From Propionibacteriaceae bacterium UBA7704 (GTDB taxonomy: Bacteria > Actinomycetota > Actinomycetes > Propionibacteriales > Propionibacteriaceae), in assembly GCA_002482525.1 (NCBI GenBank), contig DLGC01000016.1, forward strand, positions 62,001 through 126,000: a DNA stretch of 64,000 bases, in the 5' to 3' direction. Within the stretch, counting starts at the first letter, position 1. Each line of letters opens with the position of its first letter. This document shows positions 59,908 through 64,000 of this stretch, in pieces. The translations under genes were made by a program, and so were the position numbers. The notes under the pieces were generated by a model. That model saw only the letters and a program-made list of their open reading frames with translations. It had not been told where the DNA came from and made no database searches.

Positions 59908-60558
59908 TTAGCCGTTGGTGAACGAGACGTGCACGTGATTCATGTGGTTGGCATTGGCCGAGCCCCGGTTGGGCATATGGCGCCACTTCCGGTCGGCAGT
60001 GGTCCAGATGTGTTGACGCCAGATCACGTAGTGCACGTGCAGCTTCTTGCGGTTCTTGATCAGGTAACGCGCCACGGCATTGCCGACCTTCTTGCCCTTG
60101 GCCCTGCTCCAGGACGGGACCATGAAGTCGACGGCCCGTCCGCTGCGGTGGTCAGAGGAGTAGTTGCTCCAGCTGCGCCAGCCGCCGATGCGCTTGATGC
60201 GCGGGAAGGCGTGGCGAACCTTCAGTACGGCCACCTTGCCATGGCTCTGCAACCGGTTCAGGCTGCGAGATCCGAAGCCGGCCCTGGCGAACTTCGAGCG
60301 CACCCACACGGTGGTGCCGTGCCAGCGCACCTTGGTGTACCCCGACCGGGTCACTCCGGTGCTGCGAAGTTTGGCACCCGGTGTGACGGTCTGGACGGCC
60401 GCTGCGGTGGCCGTCGCCGACGTCCGCAGCGCGGTGTTGGTTCGCACGTACAAGGTGGTGGCATGGGCCTCGGGCGCCGAAAGGAGAGCGAGGTTTGCGG
60501 TTGTGGCTGCGGCAAGGGCCCAGGTCAGGGCGGTGCGCCGCATGGTCTTCTTGCTCAT
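59908..60558 (-). CDS. Secreted SH3 / M15-like metallopeptidase-fold protein (short twin)
   Basis: 216 residues from ATG at 60558. Signal peptide (about 1-32, TALTWALAAATTANLALLSAPEAHA), one bacterial SH3 domain (about 35-85, YVRTNTALRTSATATAAAV..GYTKVRWHGTTVWV), then a C-terminal domain with SSDHRSGRAVDFMVPS and ANHMNHVHVSF. The H-x6-D and H-x2-HVH pattern matches the zinc ligands of M15-type peptidoglycan peptidases, so a wall-directed hydrolase is likely, although a catalytic acid could not be pinpointed. Paralogue of the gene at 61043, with a matching leader RNA. Confidence 0.8.
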   Translation of the reverse strand: MSKKTMRRTALTWALAAATTANLALLSAPEAHATTLYVRTNTALRTSATATAAAVQTVTPGAKLRSTGVTRSGYTKVRWHGTTVWVRSKFARAGFGSRSLNRLQSHGKVAVLKVRHAFPRIKRIGGWRSWSNYSSDHRSGRAVDFMVPSWSRAKGKKVGNAVARYLIKNRKKLHVHYVIWRQHIWTTADRKWRHMPNRGSANANHMNHVHVSFTNG

Positions 60559-60664
60559 ACAGGGGGCTACTTTCTGGCCGCGACGGGAGCTTCTTCTCAC
60601 TCGTTGAGGCGGGGTTGGGTGCTTCCCTGGGTTCGCGATCACGTCTCTTGTTCGTGGCCTCAAC
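60559..60664 (-). promoter_or_regulatory. Structured 5' leader of the short M15-like twin
   Basis: In transcript sense: an 8-bp outer stem GTTGAGGC/GCCTCAAC (60664-60657 with 60610-60603) encloses CACG..CGTG and a loop GGGAAGC (60627-60621) that can pair with downstream GCTCCC to form a pseudoknot. It ends in GGCCAGAAAGTAGCC near the start codon. The same layout precedes the twin gene. Confidence 0.5.
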
Positions 60665-60681
60665 GCCGTCGACCATAGGTG

Positions 60682-60717
60682 CTTTTCTCAGGTTTCGCCA
60701 GCTGAACCTGAGAAAAG
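60682..60717. repeat. Perfect 13-bp inverted repeat, possible operator
   Basis: CTTTTCTCAGGTT and AACCTGAGAAAAG flank a 10-base spacer, just upstream of a TATGGT -10-like element for the leader above. A third, imperfect half (AACTGAGAAAGGC) lies at about 60739-60751. Confidence 0.6.
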
Positions 60718-60718
60718 T

Positions 60719-60997
60719 AGCTCAACACGCCGCTGAAAACTGAGAAAGGCACAGGCTTCGACACGCCAGTATCAGAATGCCTGTGACGGTTGAATCCGCA
60801 ACGACGTGACGTCCGCGAGAAACGGCAGAACCCCTGGTGGGACTGCGAAATCGTGACAGTGCTGCTCGCTCGCCGTCAGTGGGTGCGGGGTGTGGTCGGT
60901 GCTGAGGCGGGCGCGGCTGGGTGCACAGATTCTCAGAGTCAGGAGAATTGCTGCGTCAATCGTGCGCAGACGCCCTGATGGGCCCGACCTGCTGTGG
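60719..60997. other. Gene-free region between the M15-like twins
   Basis: About 280 bases. Holds the third imperfect half-site and a single arm of the palindromic repeat family (GGCTTCGACACG near 60753). I see no convincing gene. Confidence 0.5.
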
Positions 60998-61027
60998 GCG
61001 ACGAGGCGCGCCGTTGAGCCTCGTCGC
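60998..61027 (-). terminator. Hairpin terminator of the long M15-like twin
   Basis: GCGACGAGGC / GCCTCGTCGC, a perfect 10-bp stem with a 10-base loop, 16 bases after the stop of the gene at 61043. Confidence 0.7.
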
Positions 61028-61042
61028 AGCTAACCCCTCGGG

Positions 61043-62353
61043 TTATTTCGAGCTGGGTTCGAAGGACACGTGAACGTGATCCATGTGGTTCGCCGTGGGG
61101 GATCCGCGATCCTCCATAGCGCGCCAGGTGCCACTGTAGGGGGTCCAGATTCGTTGCCGCCAGATGACATACGTCATGTGGAGCCGCGGACCATTCGCGA
61201 TGATGTAGGCGGCTAAGGCGTCACCGAGAGCCTTGTTCGATTTGTAGGACGGAATCATGAAGTCCACGGCCCGACCATTGGGATGGTCGGAGGAGTAGTC
61301 GCTGGAGGCGCGCCAGCCGTAGATGGTCGTAAGCTGCGGGAACTTCTGGCGGATCTCGATGACCGCAGCCTTGCCGTTGGACTCCAACCTATTCAGGCTG
61401 GTGGAGCCCAGGCTGACGGTGACTGCGGTGGACGGAACCCAGGCGGTGCTGCCATTCCAGATGACCTCGGTGTAGTTGCTCTTGGTCACCCCAGTGCCTC
61501 GCAGAGTTGCGGCCAGGGCGGCCGTCCCGATGCCATCGGCATCCGGTGCGGCGGACGCCACCAGGTGGGTCGCGGCGACCACGTACAACGTGGTGGCGCT
61601 CAACGGCAGTACATAGGCCGGATCGGTGCCCTCGACGGCCTTGAGGTAGCCGGTGATCACCCAGCCTGCTTTGTTGGCGTAGACCACCTGGCTGTAGGAG
61701 CCAGAGCTCACTCCGGTGCCAGAGACGGTTGAACCGGTGGGGATCGTCAGTTGACTGGTGGCGGAGGCCTTCGCTGCGGTGCGCAGGGCCAGGACATTAG
61801 TGGTGACGTAGTCGGCCACGGTGTCGGGAAGGGTTGAGGTGACCGTCGACAGTCGGCGGGTGGAGGCCCAGCCCTTCACGCGATCGACGATCACCCGGGT
61901 GAAGATGCCTCGGACCTTGCCCGTCACTCGCATGACGGTGCCCTTGGGGTAGGTCTTGACGGCAGTCGACCCGGCGATGGCCTGGGCGCGAACGGTCACT
62001 TTCATGGTGGCGGTCTTGTTGCCGGCCGGGCCAGTGATGCGGTTCTTCGCGGGGCGGCGGTCCTTGGTCAGGTACTTGGTGGACACGTAGGCCGTGGTGC
62101 CGTTGTAGCTGATCGGCAGCCAGCGTCCGCGGACGCGACCCACGGCGAGCACATGCTTGCCCTTGGTGAGGGTGCCTACGACGTCGGAGCTGGTGCTGCG
62201 TCCGGCGCGCACATTCAAGCTCGTCGCGGTCACGCGATAGGTGGTCTCAGTGGCTGCGCTGGCTTGGGGTGCAAAGACCAGCGCGAGTGTAGAGGTGAGT
62301 GTCGCGGACACGATCCAGCCGAGGACCGTCCGGATGCTCTTGGGGAGGTGCAT
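61043..62353 (-). CDS. Secreted multi-SH3 / M15-like metallopeptidase-fold protein (long twin)
   Basis: 436 residues from ATG at 62353. Signal peptide (to about residue 32, LALVFAPQASA), then about four SH3-like repeats (TYRVTATSLNVRAGRSTSSDVVG; TATMKVTVRAQAIAGS; TTNVLALRTAAKASATS; LYVVAATHLVASAAPD) and a C-terminal domain with SSDHPNGRAVDFMIPS and ANHMDHVHVSF, the same H-D-H-H pattern as the short twin. SH3 repeats probably bind cell wall; the C-terminal domain may cleave peptidoglycan. An in-frame ATG at 62440 lies inside the leader RNA and is disfavoured. Confidence 0.8.
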   Translation of the reverse strand: MHLPKSIRTVLGWIVSATLTSTLALVFAPQASAATETTYRVTATSLNVRAGRSTSSDVVGTLTKGKHVLAVGRVRGRWLPISYNGTTAYVSTKYLTKDRRPAKNRITGPAGNKTATMKVTVRAQAIAGSTAVKTYPKGTVMRVTGKVRGIFTRVIVDRVKGWASTRRLSTVTSTLPDTVADYVTTNVLALRTAAKASATSQLTIPTGSTVSGTGVSSGSYSQVVYANKAGWVITGYLKAVEGTDPAYVLPLSATTLYVVAATHLVASAAPDADGIGTAALAATLRGTGVTKSNYTEVIWNGSTAWVPSTAVTVSLGSTSLNRLESNGKAAVIEIRQKFPQLTTIYGWRASSDYSSDHPNGRAVDFMIPSYKSNKALGDALAAYIIANGPRLHMTYVIWRQRIWTPYSGTWRAMEDRGSPTANHMDHVHVSFEPSSK

Positions 62354-62463
62354 CGGGTGCGGCTTCTTTCTGGCCCGGGAAGAGGACCACGTGGGGGGCC
62401 GGTGAGGCAGGGGCCGGGTCTTCCCCGTGGCTGACGCCACACCCGGCCGTGACTGCCTCCACC
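62354..62463 (-). promoter_or_regulatory. Structured 5' leader of the long M15-like twin
   Basis: In transcript sense: outer stem GGT(G)GAGGC with GCCTCACC, inner stem GGCCGGGT/ACCCGGCC, hairpin GTGGC-GTCA-GCCAC, then a GGGGAAGA loop that can pair with downstream TCTTCCC (62383-62377). It ends in GGGCCAGAAAGAAGCC just before the start codon, as in the twin leader. Confidence 0.5.
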
Positions 62464-62593
62464 TAGCGAGACCTTAACGCCGGGCGTTCTTGCCGGGGAG
62501 ACTTGTGAGTGGATTGCAAGGCGACACGCCGAGTGGAGCCAAAAAACTACAGTCGTGTAATTCGGCACTTTCGGGGCTGGTTACAGTGGGGGC

Positions 62594-62947
62594 ATGGCGG
62601 TCACTGTTGATGCCGAACGATTCGAGGAATTGGTGGACGCCGCCTTGGGCGCGATCCCCGAAGAACTGCTTGCCCAAGTGGAAAACCTCGCGGTGCTGAT
62701 CGCCGAGGAGCCAGAGTCCGAGCTGGGTGATGTACTCGGCTACTATTCAGGAATTCCCTTGTCGCAGCGTACTTCGCAGTACTCGGGTGCCCTGCCGGAC
62801 CGCATCCTGATCTTTCGAGGACCGCTGTGCCGCTGGGTGAACACCGAGGCAGAACTGGCCGAGCAGGTGCGCATCACTGTCTGGCACGAGATCGCCCACT
62901 ACTTCGGAATCGACGATGCCGACCTCGACGATTGGGGCTACGCCTAG
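62594..62947 (+). CDS. Small zincin-like metallopeptidase (PF06262 type)
   Basis: 117 residues. HEIAHYFGIDD near 97-107 is an HExxH zinc-protease motif with a following Asp; the upstream region (FEELVDAALGAIPEEL, GDVLGYYSGIPLSQR) matches the small actinobacterial and proteobacterial zincin family. Cytoplasmic, substrate unknown. TACAGT six bases before the ATG implies a leaderless message. Converges on the GroEL-apical-like gene. Confidence 0.85.
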   Translation: MAVTVDAERFEELVDAALGAIPEELLAQVENLAVLIAEEPESELGDVLGYYSGIPLSQRTSQYSGALPDRILIFRGPLCRWVNTEAELAEQVRITVWHEIAHYFGIDDADLDDWGYA

Positions 62948-63017
62948 CGGCTTTCGTGGCGATGCTGCGGGGTGGGAAAGTCATCTCCAGCCCCGGTTGA
63001 GCTTTCCGGGGCGCTGC

Positions 63018-63671
63018 TCAGTCCGGTAGTACCCACAACTCGCGCGCCGTACTGACCCACCGGCCGCAGCTGCCCAATGATGCCGTCGGCAGCCAGCCCA
63101 TCCTCAGATCGGTCACCGAGGTCAGCGCGGCGCCGGTCAGCGCGCTGAGTTGATGTCGGTCGGCGGGCTTGCGGGCGGCCACCGCCACCGCAGTCAGGGT
63201 GTGTGCAAGCGCATTGGCCTCCACCGTTTGATAGACCTCGTCGGCCAAGGCTGCGGCGACCACTACCAGAGGTTGGCCTGACGCATGGGCCGCAGCCACA
63301 GCGGGCAGCAGCTCGCGCATCGTGGACACCTCGCCGTCCACGATGAGGATCAGAGGGTGTTCCAGCACGGCGTACTCGCCGAGCGTGGCGAAAGCGCCGG
63401 GGCCATGGCCGCAGGTCAGGTGGGGTGCTGCGTCCAGGCTCGGCCGCAGAGCCTCGATCTCGACAGGGTCGGCCCGGTTGTCGGGCTTCAGATCCTTGGG
63501 CTGAACATAGGACGGTGCCGCAGCGTCGGGGGCAAGGCCGGGAATGGGCCGATCCGGAGGCGAGGATTGGGCGGCGGCGCGTCGGCGATTGGTGGTGCGG
63601 TCCCACAGATAGCCGTAGGCGACGACGGCGACGCCGAGGACGACCACGATGGTGATTCCGATCCAATCCAC
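63018..63671 (-). CDS. Membrane-anchored GroEL apical-domain-like protein
   Basis: 217 residues from GTG at 63671 (GGAGG just upstream, spacing short). Residues 3-22 form one membrane helix, then a charged stretch and a linker to about 95. Residues 99-216 align with the GroEL apical domain: AVLEHPLILIVDGEVSTMRELLP (GroEL [23 protein letters not shown]), GQPLVVVAA (GKPLLIIAE), LTAVAVAA (FKSVAVKAP), DRHQLSALTGA (DRRKAMLQDMAILTGG) and a final ARELWVLPD. The ATP-binding equatorial domain and the intermediate domain are absent. Probably a membrane-tethered peptide-binding domain; function unknown. Confidence 0.75.
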   Translation of the reverse strand: MDWIGITIVVVLGVAVVAYGYLWDRTTNRRRAAAQSSPPDRPIPGLAPDAAAPSYVQPKDLKPDNRADPVEIEALRPSLDAAPHLTCGHGPGAFATLGEYAVLEHPLILIVDGEVSTMRELLPAVAAAHASGQPLVVVAAALADEVYQTVEANALAHTLTAVAVAARKPADRHQLSALTGAALTSVTDLRMGWLPTASLGSCGRWVSTARELWVLPD

Positions 63672-63777
63672 GCCTCCAGTGTGCCCGGTGTTGCCGGCAC
63701 CCTGGGGCTGCGCGCTCGAAAGGTATGGTTCTTGTGCCGGGTCGCCGTGACGGCGCCGGCGAGTGGGGAGCCTGACC

Positions 63778-64000
63778 GTGACGCTGTACCGAGCGATGGT
63801 GTTGGACACCATCGGAACCACCATCGCCGACTGCGAACTGCGGGTGGACGCCGACGCCGGCATCGCGGTGCGCGGCGGCGTGGTTCTCGCCCGCGGCCCG
63901 TTTGCCGAGATGTCGGCGCGGTTCCCCGACGAACCGGTCGAGACGCTGGCCGACGGAATCATGCTGCCCGGCCTGGTCGATACCCACCTGCATGTTCCGC
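63778..64000 (+). CDS. Amidohydrolase, guanine deaminase-like (3' end outside window)
   Basis: 74 codons visible from GTG at 63778, preceded by GGGGAG. The N-terminal beta-sandwich (VLDTIGTTIADCELRVDADAGIAV...GVVLARGPF) is followed by LADGIMLPGLVDTHLHVP, with the metal-binding HxH. The layout and the FPDEPVETL segment resemble guanine deaminases, which convert guanine to xanthine, but the distinguishing residues lie beyond the window. Divergent from the GroEL-apical-like gene. Confidence 0.65.
   Translation, partial: MTLYRAMVLDTIGTTIADCELRVDADAGIAVRGGVVLARGPFAEMSARFPDEPVETLADGIMLPGLVDTHLHVP

Noticed and set aside
60559..62463. ydaO (c-di-AMP) riboswitch upstream of the M15-like genes
   Set aside because: The leaders are too short and lack the ydaO conserved strings I would expect; kept as an unclassified structured leader instead.
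1..64000. CRISPR array, transposon or prophage
   Set aside because: No regularly spaced direct repeats, transposase, integrase or phage structural genes were seen; the only dispersed repeats are the intergenic palindromes.

Overview
The window is a chromosomal segment of a high-GC, monoderm actinobacterium. Supporting evidence: a complete type A RNase P RNA gene, paired glutamine synthetases (GlnA1, GlnA2) with a two-domain GlnE, GlnR-type operators, a TatB / Mrp / MgtE-N / DUF1003 block arranged much as in mycobacteria, DprE1/DprE2-like proteins and many leaderless promoters. A Propionibacteriales-like organism is my best guess, but no species can be named from sequence alone. I see no prophage, transposase, integrase or CRISPR array.

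Layout. 1-2.7 kb: divergent glgA (cut by the window edge) and glgC for glycogen or alpha-glucan synthesis, then a small O-methyltransferase. 2.7-9.6 kb: a half-lipoyl microprotein, dapA, tatB, an MgtE-N/CBS protein, DUF1003, mrp, a CitE-like lyase, a stress-type membrane protein and a small membrane protein. 9.6-14.8 kb: trpB2, an Xaa-Pro aminopeptidase, a coiled-coil zinc-ribbon protein, a methyltransferase and an SdpI-like protein. 14.8-18 kb: rnpB, then a divergent cassette of cysteine-poor (zinc-independent) ribosomal proteins S14, L33, L28 / L31, L36, L32 around a Zur-like palindrome, with a CobW-like protein that lacks its P-loop and an HU protein.

18-31 kb: a GT-C membrane glycosyltransferase, map, glnA2, a MacAB-like exporter operon with two adaptor subunits, and glnE. 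31-38 kb: two membrane proteins, a GH65 phosphorylase with beta-phosphoglucomutase, and a DprE1/DprE2-like pair. 38-44 kb: a polyamine-type ABC importer with an amidohydrolase. 44-49 kb: metallo-beta-lactamase fold protein, PadR/DUF2812 pair, class IV aminotransferase, small membrane protein, DUF3048 lipoprotein and an orphan gene. 49-57 kb: glnA1 and a peptide ABC transporter whose dppC carries a frameshift. 57-64 kb: an MGT-type glycosyltransferase, tRNAs for Phe, Asp and Glu, a GT28 glycolipid glycosyltransferase, two paralogous secreted SH3/M15-like proteins with matching structured 5' leaders, a small zincin, a membrane-anchored protein that looks like an isolated GroEL apical domain, and the start of an amidohydrolase.

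Themes. Nitrogen: glnA1, glnA2 and possibly the polyamine importer carry GlnR-like boxes, and GlnE would adenylylate GlnA1. Zinc: one operator could switch a set of ribosomal proteins to cysteine-poor versions. Envelope: GT28, M15-like proteins, DprE-like enzymes and GT-C. The observations I rate most unusual are the anchored GroEL apical domain and the matched leaders of the M15-like twins.
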